Source of the DNA: CAIQPV01 sp964480365
GTDB taxonomy: Bacteria; Pseudomonadota; Gammaproteobacteria; Burkholderiales; Gallionellaceae
DNA: 64,000 nt
Reading direction: 5' to 3'
NCBI GenBank assembly: GCA_964480365.1
Contig: CAYZPM010000003.1
Coordinates: 91,298-155,297 of the forward strand
Both the position numbers and the translations under genes were made by a program. Within the stretch, counting starts at the first letter, position 1. Every line of letters starts with the position of its first letter. The notes beneath the pieces were generated by a model. It was not told the origin of the DNA. It saw only the letters and a list, made by a program, of their open reading frames with translations, and made no database searches. Of this stretch, positions 16,066 through 25,720 are shown one piece after another.

Positions 16066-18021
16066 TCAGTGATCGGAAAAATCAAACTTCTTGTCATGAA
16101 ATAATTGCACACAGATATCTACCACTTGGGGATCGTAATGCACGCCACGGCCACGTTCGATTTCCTCCAGCGCAGCCTCGATGCCGAGGCCGGGGCGGTA
16201 AGGCCGGTGAGATGACATGGCCTCGACGACATCGGCAACCACCAAAATTTTCGCTTCCAGAATAATCTCGTTGCCTTTGAGTCCGCTTGGATAACCTGAC
16301 CCATCCAGACGTTCGTGGTGGTGCAAGATCATCTGGGCGACCGGCCAGGGAAAGTCGATGCCCTTGAGAATGCTATAACCGGCCTGGGGATGGGTCTTGA
16401 TCAGCATGAACTCAATCTCGGTCAACCGCCCCGGCTTGCTCAATATCTCGGCGGGAATGGAAATCTTGCCAACATCGTGGATCAGGCTGCCAAAATGCAC
16501 ACCGTCAACCTGCTCGCTACCCAGCCCCATCTCGCTGGCAATCGCCGTTGCCAGCCGGGCCACACGTTGTTGGTGTCCTGCGGTATAGGGATCACGCATC
16601 TCGGTGACGGTTGCAGCCATCTGGATGCTGCCATCCAGCGACTTCTTCAACTTGGTTAATGCTGCTGTGCGCTCTTCTTCGGCGAGTTGGCGCGATGCTT
16701 CTCGCTCGAAGTTATCCAGCGCAAAAGAAATATCGACTGACATTTCTTCCAGCAGGTCAAGCTGTTCGCTATCGAAGTAATTCGGCTCTTCCGAATACAA
16801 GGTCAGCGTTCCGATCACCTTACCCTTGAAGCGCAACGGCAGCCCAGCCAAACCATGGAAACCGCGTTTCAGCGCCGCCTCACGCCAAGGCAGCAAGCGT
16901 TCGTCGGTGGCAAAATCCTCCATGCTGACAACCCGGTTCTCGCGAGCTGCTGCACCGGTCGGGCCACGGCCTTGCGGCACATCGTCGGTGCTGATGACAA
17001 TATCCGTCAAATAACCTCCCCCGGCGCCATAATGCCAAATGGGCCTGACACTATGCGTCGCCTCATCCACCAGCCCTATCCAGGCCATGGCGAACTTGCC
17101 ATATTTGACCGCCCCTTCGCAGACCTCGCGAAACAGTTCATCGCGGTTCCGGGCATGCACAATTGTTGTGTTGATATGGCTGAGGGTGGCATAGATACGG
17201 GTCAATTTCTGAATACGCGCTTGCGCCTGTTTGCGCTCGGTAACGTCGCGGTCAATGCCACGATACCCCCTGAAAGCCCCTTGGTTGTCAAAAACTGGAT
17301 TGCCGCTGGTTTCCAGAAAAACCGTTCGTCCATTCTTGTGCAGATTGGCGTTTTCCAGAAGCCTTAGTGGCTTGCCCTCCGCCATGAGCGCTTTGAAATT
17401 AGCCTTGGCGCGCACCGCCTCGTCCGGCAGCATCAACTCAAATGGAGTCTTTTTGCCAATGATCTCTTCGGCGGCGTAGCCTAGCAGGTCATACACCTGA
17501 GGGCTGGCGTAGGTGTAAACAGCGTCTTCATCAATCTCCCATATCCAGTCGCTGGAGCTTTCCACCAGAGAACGGAACTTTGCTTCGCTCTTGCACAACG
17601 CCTGCTCCGCCACCTTGCGCGCGCGGACAACCTGTTCCGCCGCCAGCGCCCGCCGGACTGCGGGCGCCAGCCGCGCCAGACGGTCTTTCAGGATATAGTC
17701 CTTTGCGCCTGCCGTGAGCAACTCCACGGCATCAATGTCGGAGAACGCGCCGGTAACCATGATTATCGGCACTTCCGGATGATCGCGCTTCACGATCTCC
17801 AGTGCGGCCATGCCATCAAAGCCTGGCAGCTTATAGTCAGACAGGATGACGTCGGGCCGAAAATCTTCGAGCGCATGGATGAACGCTTCTCGCGTATCCA
17901 CTCGCTTCGAGATGAAGACGATACCAGCCTTGCGCAACTCATGCTCGATCAGCTCTGCATCGGTGGGTATGTCTTCCAGCATCAGTACCCGCAAAACTTG
18001 TTTCATGACAGCCTGCTCCAT
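16066..18021 (-). CDS. REC-PAS-GAF-HD-GYP protein (probable c-di-GMP phosphodiesterase)
   Basis: A 651-residue multidomain regulator. Receiver about 8-130 (acceptor Asp in VILSDYKLPG), PAS about 145-270, GAF about 285-425, then a C-terminal HD-GYP domain with HDVGK and HHHERLDGSGYP, both needed for c-di-GMP hydrolysis to GMP/pGpG. The active-site signature is intact. The gene begins two bases after the stop of the Rcp1-like receiver gene, so the two are probably co-translated and may share a phosphate source. Met6 (18006) is an alternative start. Confidence 0.93.
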   Translation of the reverse strand: MEQAVMKQVLRVLMLEDIPTDAELIEHELRKAGIVFISKRVDTREAFIHALEDFRPDVILSDYKLPGFDGMAALEIVKRDHPEVPIIMVTGAFSDIDAVELLTAGAKDYILKDRLARLAPAVRRALAAEQVVRARKVAEQALCKSEAKFRSLVESSSDWIWEIDEDAVYTYASPQVYDLLGYAAEEIIGKKTPFELMLPDEAVRAKANFKALMAEGKPLRLLENANLHKNGRTVFLETSGNPVFDNQGAFRGYRGIDRDVTERKQAQARIQKLTRIYATLSHINTTIVHARNRDELFREVCEGAVKYGKFAMAWIGLVDEATHSVRPIWHYGAGGGYLTDIVISTDDVPQGRGPTGAAARENRVVSMEDFATDERLLPWREAALKRGFHGLAGLPLRFKGKVIGTLTLYSEEPNYFDSEQLDLLEEMSVDISFALDNFEREASRQLAEEERTAALTKLKKSLDGSIQMAATVTEMRDPYTAGHQQRVARLATAIASEMGLGSEQVDGVHFGSLIHDVGKISIPAEILSKPGRLTEIEFMLIKTHPQAGYSILKGIDFPWPVAQMILHHHERLDGSGYPSGLKGNEIILEAKILVVADVVEAMSSHRPYRPGLGIEAALEEIERGRGVHYDPQVVDICVQLFHDKKFDFSDH

Positions 18022-18023
18022 AA

Positions 18024-18479
18024 TTACTTCGCTATCAAAGGCGGTCGGTTCACCAGCAGCCAGTAAAGCCCCAACTCGGCTACCGTCTTAGCGAATTCAT
18101 CGAACTCCACCGGTTTGCTGATATAGCTGTTGACGCCAAACTGGTAACTCTTTGCCACATCCACGTCTTCTTTGGACGAGGTCAGCACCACCACTGGAAT
18201 AGCTCTGGTGCGCGCGTCTTCCTTGATCCGGCGCAGCACTTCCATGCCGTCCACCTTGGGCAGGCGCAAGTCCAGCAGGATCACCTTGGGGCCGTTTGTC
18301 ACGCTGCGCTCTGCGTAAACGCCGGTGGCGAAGATAAAATCCAGCGCTTCCGCACCGTCCTTCACCCACACCAACTTGTTGGCTAAATTACTTTTTTTCA
18401 GCGCCCGGATGGTCAGTTCCGCATCGGTCGGATTATCTTCCACCAACAATATTTCCACTTCTTTCACTTCGTTATTCAT
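18024..18479 (-). CDS. Rcp1-like single-domain response regulator
   Basis: A 151-residue receiver of the Rcp1 type: ILLVEDNPTDAELTIRALKK at the N-terminus, acceptor Asp in VILLDLRLPKVDG, TSSKEDVDVAKSYQFG and Lys in SYISKPVEF. In this class the gene normally follows a histidine kinase whose stop overlaps its start. Here only the last codons of such a kinase remain (18472-18585), so its cognate kinase seems lost and it may now take phosphate from elsewhere. Confidence 0.92.
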   Translation of the reverse strand: MNNEVKEVEILLVEDNPTDAELTIRALKKSNLANKLVWVKDGAEALDFIFATGVYAERSVTNGPKVILLDLRLPKVDGMEVLRRIKEDARTRAIPVVVLTSSKEDVDVAKSYQFGVNSYISKPVEFDEFAKTVAELGLYWLLVNRPPLIAK

Positions 18480-18585
18480 GATTTTTCTCTTTGGTCGGTA
18501 AAGTAAAATAAATGGTCGCCCCCTCGTTGAGCTTGCCTTCAGCCCGCACTTCTTTCACCCCACTAATCATTTGCAAGGCCAATTT
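18472..18585 (-). pseudogene. C-terminal relic of a sensor histidine kinase
   Basis: In the minus-strand frame ending at 18472 the translation reads ...VRAEGKLNEGATIYFTLP and then TKEKNHE before TAA. AEG+LNEGATFYFTLP is the characteristic end of the HATPase domain of phytochrome-like and PAS kinases. A TGA in frame at 18586-18588 and the absence of any upstream kinase sequence show that the rest has been deleted. The ATGAATAA overlap with the receiver gene is preserved, the usual kinase-Rcp1 coupling. The relic overlaps the 3' end of the GGDEF gene. Confidence 0.75.
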
Positions 18586-19924
18586 TCACATCGGAACACC
18601 TGTCCCCCGTTCCGGAATTGCATTGTCCATCGCAATGAAATCGAAACCCGTTTCTTCCGGCCTCTTTGGCCTGGTACATCGCAATATCCGCCTTCTTCAT
18701 TAGATTCATGGCGTCATCCGCACTATCAACCATATAAATAGCTATGCCGATGCTGGTGGTGATTCTCAGCGTGTGCCTGTGGATAGTGACGGGCTGGCTC
18801 AACACATCCAGGATTTTTTCCGCCACAAGCGCGGCGTCCTGTTGCTGGGCAATTTCCGATAAGACAATAACGAACTCATCTCCTCCCTGTCTCGACACGG
18901 TATCGCCTCCGCGCACGCAGAGTTCCAGCCTTTCGGCCACTATTTTCAGGAGTTCGTCCCCGACATCGTGTCCCAAGGTGTCATTAACATCCTTGAAACG
19001 ATCCAGATCAAGGAACATAACCGCCAAGGAACACCTGTGCCTTTGGGCATGGGCGAGCGCCTGGTTCAAACGGTCAAACAGCAAGCGGCGATTCGGAAGG
19101 CCGGTCAGCGCATCGGAATAAGCAAGTTGCCTGATTTCCTCTTGGTAGCGCTTGCGTTCAGTGATGTCCTCTATCTGTCCGATAAAATTGAGTGGCGTGC
19201 CCGAATCGTCCCGCAACAGCGAGACTGTGACCTGTACCCAAACGGCTCTTCCATCCTTTCTGATATAAAGTTTTTCAAGCTGGGACGAATTGATTTTCCC
19301 TTCCAGCATTTCCTTAATTCGTTCAAGGCTTATTGCCCTATCGTCTGGATGGGTGATCTTGGTAATTGTCAGTTGCAAAAGCTCTTCCCGCGTATATCCC
19401 AGAAGCTTGCAGAAAGACTGATTGGCCTCAATGAACCTGCCATCGATCGATGCGACACCCATCCCGATCGGGGCGTGTTCCAGCGTACTCCTGAACCGCG
19501 CCTCACTCACTCGCAACAAGCTCTCGGATTCGCGGCGCGCCTTAGCGTTCTCCGCTTCAGCAAGCACCCGCTCAATCGCAAACGGCAATCGCGTTATCCT
19601 GTCCTTCAGAACATAGTCTTTTGCCCCGGCCTTCAACAGTTCGACTGCGGCTTCTTCTCCCAAGGCACCGGTAACCATGATGACGGGTGTCTCTGGGGAG
19701 GTTGTTTGTACAAGTTCGAGGGCATCCCGGCCATTGTAGACAGGCAGACTATAGTCGGAGAGGATCAAATCAGGATGAAAGTCATTCAACGCCGCCGCAA
19801 ATGACTCCCGCGTCTCGGTGCGAACTGCCGAAAAGTAAATTCCGGAATCTCGCAATGCCCGTTCCATTAATTCGGCATCGTTGACGTTGTCTTCCAGAAT
19901 CAGGATTTTTAATTTTTCTTTCAC
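18563..19924 (-). CDS. REC-PAS-GGDEF diguanylate cyclase
   Basis: A 453-residue protein: receiver about 5-125 (Asp in LILSDYSLPVYNG), PAS about 140-260, GGDEF about 275-425. The active loop GGDEF (347-351) is intact, and an RxxD inhibitory site (RGGD, 338-341) lies five residues before it, so c-di-GMP synthesis with product inhibition is expected. The start is GTG at 19924. The last ~23 residues after NGFRFH are Cys/Gly/Asn-rich and unlike the family; they probably arose when a deletion joined this gene to the remains of a kinase gene. Confidence 0.93.
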   Translation of the reverse strand: MKEKLKILILEDNVNDAELMERALRDSGIYFSAVRTETRESFAAALNDFHPDLILSDYSLPVYNGRDALELVQTTSPETPVIMVTGALGEEAAVELLKAGAKDYVLKDRITRLPFAIERVLAEAENAKARRESESLLRVSEARFRSTLEHAPIGMGVASIDGRFIEANQSFCKLLGYTREELLQLTITKITHPDDRAISLERIKEMLEGKINSSQLEKLYIRKDGRAVWVQVTVSLLRDDSGTPLNFIGQIEDITERKRYQEEIRQLAYSDALTGLPNRRLLFDRLNQALAHAQRHRCSLAVMFLDLDRFKDVNDTLGHDVGDELLKIVAERLELCVRGGDTVSRQGGDEFVIVLSEIAQQQDAALVAEKILDVLSQPVTIHRHTLRITTSIGIAIYMVDSADDAMNLMKKADIAMYQAKEAGRNGFRFHCDGQCNSGTGDRCSDVKIGLAND

Positions 19925-20156
19925 CGCGAGTCTCCGTCTTCAGGCAGTTTTTCCGAAAAATCGCACAGCAGGGTGCAATTTCCACAGCGGTGCTACGGAT
20001 GGGGTTGCAACGAAAAATCCGCCATGCGCCCAGTTTCCATTCTGTACCTCCGCTGCGTCTTGCGCCATATATTTATGCATCTTTTTCATGCGGCGACCTG
20101 ATAATCACCACAGTGCTGCAAGGGTTCGTGAATTCACGATTTGGACTATTCCCATT

Positions 20157-21368
20157 TTAATTGAGATAACTGAATGGGAAAATATCCCACTTCCGGGGTG
20201 ATTCATGTCCGACTATGCTATCGTCAGATTGAACGGAAAGGTCAATATCATGAGGTGCAACGGCAAAATCACGCCGGGTATCAAACACCACTCGCACAAT
20301 AGGGCGGAGCAAATTTTCATTGCCGGGATTGACAACAATTCCCAGCATGCCGCTTTCAAGCTTTACCAGCGAACCGACCGGGTAAATACCTATCATGCAG
20401 ATGAAGCGCTCTACCAAATGCGGATTGAAATGGAATTTGCTCCATTCGAATAGTTTTTTAAGTGCAGCGGTAGGCTCCATGCCATCGTGGTAAATCCGGT
20501 TGGAAGTCAGCGCGTCATAAACGTCCACGATGGATGCCATTTGCCCTAACTGCGAAATCTCCTCCTTTTGTATTTTGTCTGGATAACCGGTGCCATCGTA
20601 ACGCTCATGATGTTGCCCCGCAATGGAGATTGCAGTTTCCGGCACATGCGGTGTTTGCCTGAGCAATTCGCGCCCGATGGCGGCGTGGGATCTCATGGTC
20701 ATCAATTCCGGTTCAGTCAGGGCGCCCGGCTTATTGAGAATTTTATCGGGCACCTTCATTTTACCGACATCGTGAAGCAGGCCGCCTATCCCCGCTTCCA
20801 GAACAACATCCCTCTCGTATCCCATTGTCCGGCTGAAAGTCACCATTAATACGCAAACGCTCAATGAATGCTGGTAGGTGTACTCGTCCTTATGTTTGAT
20901 GCGTGACAAGCTAACGAGCGCATCCTGGTTACGGATGATCGAATCAAAGACATGTTCAACCACCGGCGTAATCTCCTCTATCTTGATCTGTTTACCCAGC
21001 CTGGCGTCCGACATAAAGTTGTGCACAATCTGATGAGCGTCATTACGCAATGCTTTTACCTGGACAATTTCCTCCTTCAGTGGGACAGTATTATTATCAG
21101 GTTTGTTTGCGTAGCTCTTCACCACCGAGGTAATCTGATCATGTATTTCTGAGTTGAACTCATCCTGGGTCGGAGCATCCACCACATCCGCCCCTTTGCT
21201 GGTGTCTATGTAAAGCTCACGGATGCCGCAAGCAATAATTTTAGCTATGGACTTCTCGTCACTGACATTGACCGTATTGAGCATGAACGGGTGATCCATC
21301 CAGCCACAATTGAGGTCGTGGATAAACATGCCGGGCTTGAGTTGTTCGCTGCGTATGCGTTTAATCAT
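20157..21368 (-). CDS. HD-GYP phosphodiesterase with DUF3391-type N-terminus
   Basis: A 403-residue protein. The N-terminal region (IKRIRSEQLKPGMFIHDLNCGWMDHPF) is the DUF3391 module common in betaproteobacterial HD-GYP proteins. The HD-GYP domain (about 145-320) has HSLSVCVL, HDVGK, SHAAIGRELL and HHERYDGTGYP, so metal and c-di-GMP binding residues are in place. There is no sensor or membrane segment. It is the first gene of the minus-strand block, with 232 bases of unannotated DNA between it and the cyclase gene. Confidence 0.93.
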   Translation of the reverse strand: MIKRIRSEQLKPGMFIHDLNCGWMDHPFMLNTVNVSDEKSIAKIIACGIRELYIDTSKGADVVDAPTQDEFNSEIHDQITSVVKSYANKPDNNTVPLKEEIVQVKALRNDAHQIVHNFMSDARLGKQIKIEEITPVVEHVFDSIIRNQDALVSLSRIKHKDEYTYQHSLSVCVLMVTFSRTMGYERDVVLEAGIGGLLHDVGKMKVPDKILNKPGALTEPELMTMRSHAAIGRELLRQTPHVPETAISIAGQHHERYDGTGYPDKIQKEEISQLGQMASIVDVYDALTSNRIYHDGMEPTAALKKLFEWSKFHFNPHLVERFICMIGIYPVGSLVKLESGMLGIVVNPGNENLLRPIVRVVFDTRRDFAVAPHDIDLSVQSDDSIVGHESPRKWDIFPFSYLN

Positions 21369-21652
21369 GGCTTGAGAGGGTGACCGTTATGGACAGGAGT
21401 GCCGCGAATTACAACGTACTTCGGACACACGAATTCAACCTTGAAGCGCAACAATTGCAAGAATTAATACGTAAAATGACTGACGTACAATCCCAATTCG
21501 TATTCTGAACAATCGTGGGAAAATGTTAATACCCTTAACTAGGTATTGTTCAGTTATTGTGCAGAGTAGATTTACCGCAATATTCGTCCTATCATAGTCC
21601 GGATATCATCCTGTAGAATTAATAGCTAAATTATTTAAGTGGGGGTTAAATC

Positions 21653-21994
21653 GTGTCTCTTCTTCGAGTTCGAGCCTATCTGGCTATTTGCTTTGTCTCT
21701 CTCGTATGCATTTTTTCCCATCTTGCTGAAGCCAAGGATATAAGCACCCTACAAACCGCCGTGGCATTGGCACGGGAAGATATGGACAAGGCGAAAGATC
21801 AGCATGAAGCTGACGCTCAGGCAGTCACTCAACAGCAGCAGGTTGTTGCGGAACGAAAGAAACAATTGGCAGAGGAAAACAGTCAATTGGACAAAATGCA
21901 AAAGGACACAAAACGAGCTTGGGAGCAATATCTTGAGGCCAAGCAGAAATACGACAAAGCCCAGGCCAACCTTGATGCAGCTTGGGGCAAGTAG
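21653..21994 (+). CDS. small secreted coiled-coil protein
   Basis: A 113-residue protein beginning at GTG (21653), after a G-rich AAGTGGGGG sequence. Residues 1-27 are a signal peptide (hydrophobic LAICFVSLVCIFSHL, cleavage near AEA-KD). The remainder is one long Lys/Gln/Glu/Ala helix (DQHEADAQAVTQQQQ, KKQLAEENSQLDKM) likely to form a periplasmic coiled coil. No named family recognised. It is divergent from the HD-GYP gene. Confidence 0.72.
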   Translation: MSLLRVRAYLAICFVSLVCIFSHLAEAKDISTLQTAVALAREDMDKAKDQHEADAQAVTQQQQVVAERKKQLAEENSQLDKMQKDTKRAWEQYLEAKQKYDKAQANLDAAWGK

Positions 21995-22003
21995 AATAAT
22001 CTG

Positions 22004-22029
22004 TAGGTTGGGCATTGCCCGACAACCCT
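22004..22029. repeat. short palindromic repeat
   Basis: GGTTGGGCA / TGCCCGACAACC form a near-perfect hairpin just after the coiled-coil gene. It belongs with the longer copy at 37077-37119, which has the same tagg[tc]gggc...gcccga core. It could serve as a transcript-end hairpin, but no T-run follows. Confidence 0.55.
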
Positions 22030-22262
22030 ATCCGGCGGACAACGTCCACCAAAATTTGTATCGCCCTCCGCAATATCATCTCTGTACGCTGGCGCACAGC
22101 TAGTAAAAAACTTTCGGTATAGCCTTGCGCAATCGGAGGCTAGTGTAGCCATTCCTACGTATTCACTATTGACACTTGGATTGCTTCGTCGTGTCGTTTG
22201 TTGGGTGCTTGCAACATTATCCGATACCAAGGGACGTCGCATTAAACGGAGGATAAATTGCC

Positions 22263-24971
22263 TTGAAAACTGCCCATAAAATTGTTGCTTTGCTTGCTGG
22301 TGCGGTGCTACTTGTTGCACTGGTGGTAGTATTGTTCAGTTCATTCCGGTCGCTCAACGAAGCGTCCGAGGCACGGGCGCATACCCACCTCATATTGAAC
22401 AGCGCAGATGATTTGCTGTCTTCATTGAAAGATGCCGAGACGGGTCAGCGCGGCTATTTGTTGACCGATGATGAGTTATTTTTGGAACCGTATTTGGCGG
22501 TGCGCGATGGCATCGTCGTTCGTCTGGATCAATTGCGTCAAATGACCTTGCTCAGTGATGCCCGTAAGCACCTGGACGCAATGGCTCCGTTAATAGATGC
22601 CAAATTGGCAAAACTGTCGGAGGCCATTGAGTTGCGCCGTAACCATCACATAGCTGCGGCATTGGCGGTTGTAGGCAGTGGTCAGGGCAAGCAGTTGATG
22701 GATTCAATTCGTACCGAGATGAAAGGCTTCGTCCAGGTCGAGGAAGTCGCGCGGAAGCAGGACGATGACAAATTCGAATCAAACATGCGGCACATGTTTA
22801 CCTTCATTGTTATCGCCAGCCTGCTTGCGCTTCTATTTGCCTTTGCCTTCGCTTATTTGATCTATAGAGGAACACAGCAGCGGCTAAAGAATGCAGCTCT
22901 TCTCGAAGCACAGCATTTGCTTGAGATTCAGGAGGAGTCGAATAAACAATTGCAGCAAGCCAACATGACCTTGCAGATCAGCGAGGAAAAGCTCGCCGTA
23001 ACGCTCAACTCCATCGGTGACGCAGTGATTGCCACCGATGCCGAAGGGCGTGCGACGCTCCTGAATCCTCTTGCCGCACAACTCATCGGTTGGACACTGG
23101 AGGAAGCCATTGGTCACCCAGTGGACGAAATTTTTCACATCATCAACAAAGACACCCGGCTCCTCGCCACTATCCCGGTAAAGGAAACCTTGGCGCAGGG
23201 CACGATACATGGCCTGGCCAACCACACCGTACTGATCGCACGCAATGGCAGCGAGTGCGATATCGCCGACAGTTGCGCACCGATTCGTGACCGCGAAGGC
23301 CAAGTGATTGGCGCCGTGCTGGTGTTCCGCGATGTCACCGGTGAATATGCCGTACAGCAGGCCTTGCGCGACCAGCAGTTCTACACGCGCTCTTTGATCG
23401 AATCCAACATCGACGCGCTGATGACTACTGACCCTTCCGGCATCATTACCGATGTCAATCAACAGATGGAGGTACTCACCGGTTGCACGCGTGAGGAACT
23501 GATCGGTGCACCGTTCAAAAACTACTTCACCGATCAGGATCGTGCCGAGGCAGGTATCAAGCGTGTGCTGAGCGAAAAGAACGTCACTGACTACGAACTC
23601 ACTGCCCGCGCCAGAGACGGTAAGGAAACAGTGGTGTCTTACAATGCGGCCACCTTCTATGACAGCGACGGGAAGCTACAAGGCGTGTTCGCTGCGGCAC
23701 GCGATGTCACGGAGCGCAATCGCCTAGATCAAATGCTGAAGGAAAAGAACGTTGAGTTTGAGAACGCCACCGCTGTGGCGGAAAAAGCCAACCTGGCCAA
23801 ATCTGAATTTCTTTCCAGCATGAGCCATGAGTTGCGCAGCCCGCTCAACGCCATCCTCGGTTTTGCCCAACTGATGGAGTCAGATTCCCCACCGCCAACA
23901 TCCTTTCAGAAAGAAAGCATAACCCAGATTCTTAAGGCGGGATGGCATCTGTTAACGTTGATCAACGAAGTCCTCGATCTCTCGAAGATCGAGTCTGGGC
24001 ATACGCCGCTGTCGCAGGAGCCGGTGTCGCTGGACGAGGTCATGCACGAATGCCAGAGCATGATCGAACCACAAGCGAAACAGCACGGCATCCACATGAC
24101 CTTTCCACAATTCGACATACCCTATTTTGTCCATGCCGATCGGACTCGCGTAAAGCAGGTTCTCATCAACCTGCTTTCCAACGCGATCAAGTACAACCGT
24201 GAGCATGGAATGGTCGAAGTAAAATGCATCGAGAGTGCGCCGGGGCGCATACGCATCAGCATCAAAGACACCGGGGCGGGACTGTCTCCGAAACAACTGG
24301 CGCAGCTCTTTCAGGTCTTCAATCGTCTCGGGCAGGAGGCTGGCGGCGTGGAAGGCACAGGCATCGGCCTTGTGGTGGCCAAGCGACTGATCGAACTGAT
24401 GGGGGGCATCATCGACGTGGAAAGCACCGTCGGAGTGGGAAGCGTATTCTGGTTCGAACTCGTCTCGGTTGCCGAGCCACACCTTTCCGTGGAGGAAGTC
24501 GACGCGGCGGCATTAATCCAACCTCATGTGCCGCGCGAAGCGCGGCTACACACGCTGCTCTATGTAGAGGACAACCCGGCGAACTTGCAACTGGTCAAGC
24601 AAATCATAGCGCGCCATCCAGATATGCGACTGCTGGCCGCTGTAGACGGGTATAGCGGCATCGAGATTGCACGCGCATCCCTGCCGGATGTGATCCTGAT
24701 GGACATCAATATGCCCGGTATGAACGGTTACGAAGCCCTTAAAATCCTGCACGCAGACCCGGCCACGGCGCATATTCCCGTCCTCGCACTCACCGCCAAC
24801 GCCATGCCACGCGACATCAAGAATGGCATGGAGGCAGGTTTCTTCCACTATATAACCAAGCCCATCATGGTCAATGAGTTCATGGAGGCGCTGAATGTGG
24901 CGCTGGAATTTGCAGAGAAACAGCCTGATAAAATCACCACCGGTCAAGGACACTCCGATGTCCATGCTTAA
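22263..24971 (+). CDS. CHASE3 hybrid sensor histidine kinase/response regulator
   Basis: A 902-residue hybrid kinase. TM1 is about residues 8-28; a CHASE3 sensor follows (LKDAETGQRGYLLTDDELFLEPY); TM2 is about 178-200. Two PAS domains (about 237-355 and 362-485) precede the HisKA (phospho-His522 in SSMSHELRSPLNAILGF) and HATPase regions (NLLSNAIKYN, DTGAGLSP, GTGIGLVVAK). A terminal receiver has Asp814 in VILMDINMPGMNGYEAL. The start is TTG at 22263 with CGGAGGATAA upstream. No cognate regulator is adjacent. Confidence 0.93.
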   Translation: MKTAHKIVALLAGAVLLVALVVVLFSSFRSLNEASEARAHTHLILNSADDLLSSLKDAETGQRGYLLTDDELFLEPYLAVRDGIVVRLDQLRQMTLLSDARKHLDAMAPLIDAKLAKLSEAIELRRNHHIAAALAVVGSGQGKQLMDSIRTEMKGFVQVEEVARKQDDDKFESNMRHMFTFIVIASLLALLFAFAFAYLIYRGTQQRLKNAALLEAQHLLEIQEESNKQLQQANMTLQISEEKLAVTLNSIGDAVIATDAEGRATLLNPLAAQLIGWTLEEAIGHPVDEIFHIINKDTRLLATIPVKETLAQGTIHGLANHTVLIARNGSECDIADSCAPIRDREGQVIGAVLVFRDVTGEYAVQQALRDQQFYTRSLIESNIDALMTTDPSGIITDVNQQMEVLTGCTREELIGAPFKNYFTDQDRAEAGIKRVLSEKNVTDYELTARARDGKETVVSYNAATFYDSDGKLQGVFAAARDVTERNRLDQMLKEKNVEFENATAVAEKANLAKSEFLSSMSHELRSPLNAILGFAQLMESDSPPPTSFQKESITQILKAGWHLLTLINEVLDLSKIESGHTPLSQEPVSLDEVMHECQSMIEPQAKQHGIHMTFPQFDIPYFVHADRTRVKQVLINLLSNAIKYNREHGMVEVKCIESAPGRIRISIKDTGAGLSPKQLAQLFQVFNRLGQEAGGVEGTGIGLVVAKRLIELMGGIIDVESTVGVGSVFWFELVSVAEPHLSVEEVDAAALIQPHVPREARLHTLLYVEDNPANLQLVKQIIARHPDMRLLAAVDGYSGIEIARASLPDVILMDINMPGMNGYEALKILHADPATAHIPVLALTANAMPRDIKNGMEAGFFHYITKPIMVNEFMEALNVALEFAEKQPDKITTGQGHSDVHA

Positions 24972-25261
24972 ACCCACGATTCATAGTGATAAACCCAACA
25001 TGCCACAATAAATTTCTCCGCCCCGTGCGTAATCACAGCATGGTTCCATCCCTCACCAAAACATGCTTTCAGTGAAGCTTCGTTCTCCCACTGGGAGGCC
25101 CATCTCGTTAGCTTGTGAATGGAGGCAGAAATGAAGCCAGCGGCTTCATTAATTTTATGAAGAGCATCGGCAGAGAACCTTTCCATAAATATCCAAGTTG
25201 CTCTACTGTCAGTAACGCTCTTTGTACAAAACAAATTCCACTCCCACTCCCTTTTCGCCAT
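24968..25261 (-). CDS. hypothetical protein, 97 aa
   Basis: A 97-residue, Trp-rich soluble protein (EWEWN, TRWASQWENE, ACWVYHYESWV) convergent with the hybrid kinase and overlapping its end by four bases. No signal peptide, membrane segment or known motif. Composition is protein-like and the reading frame is not a shadow of another gene for most of its length. I do not recognise a family. Confidence 0.5.
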   Translation of the reverse strand: MAKREWEWNLFCTKSVTDSRATWIFMERFSADALHKINEAAGFISASIHKLTRWASQWENEASLKACFGEGWNHAVITHGAEKFIVACWVYHYESWV

Positions 25262-25415
25262 CGAGTGATCAAAACCATTGCTTAGTACCCGCTAACGTAG
25301 TATGGTTATAACCTAGCTTCTAGCACATGCACTGCCTAGCGAATATCGGTTTGGCTTAACATAAATGGGGTCTTTGAAACCAGGATGGGATGAATACTCT
25401 CCACAGGAGCAGACC

Positions 25416-25625
25416 ATGACTTCAAGCACCCAACAATCCATAAATCACCTGGAGAACGACTGCCAAAACTGCAAAATGGATCGAGTTGCTGGCACCGACA
25501 TAATTGTGTGTCTGGAGGAAAAGATGGATAAAATATTTTGCCCGTGGGCAATACCTTTTGGCAAAGAACGTTATTGCAAACACCCATCTGCTAAAAAGTT
25601 CGTTAAATCAAACGTAATTCATTGA
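25416..25625 (+). CDS. small cysteine-containing hypothetical protein
   Basis: A 69-residue protein. The start at 25416 is supported by CAGGAG eight bases upstream. Four or five cysteines (NDCQNCKMD, VCLEE, FCPWA, RYCKH) could bind a metal. It contains no other recognisable motif and lies alone between small genes. The frame could extend upstream to 25365, but that lacks a ribosome site. Confidence 0.55.
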   Translation: MTSSTQQSINHLENDCQNCKMDRVAGTDIIVCLEEKMDKIFCPWAIPFGKERYCKHPSAKKFVKSNVIH

Positions 25626-25720
25626 GCCTTTTGTGCTGAAAGCTGCGCCTTACACATCAGTGTCTCCTAGCCGATGCTACAACAGCACGAAACAAATTGT
25701 GTATGCAAAATGGGGGAAAC

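Noticed and set aside
25336..25587. Minus-strand frame of 83 codons
   Set aside because: Antisense to the small Cys-containing gene, which has a good ribosome site.
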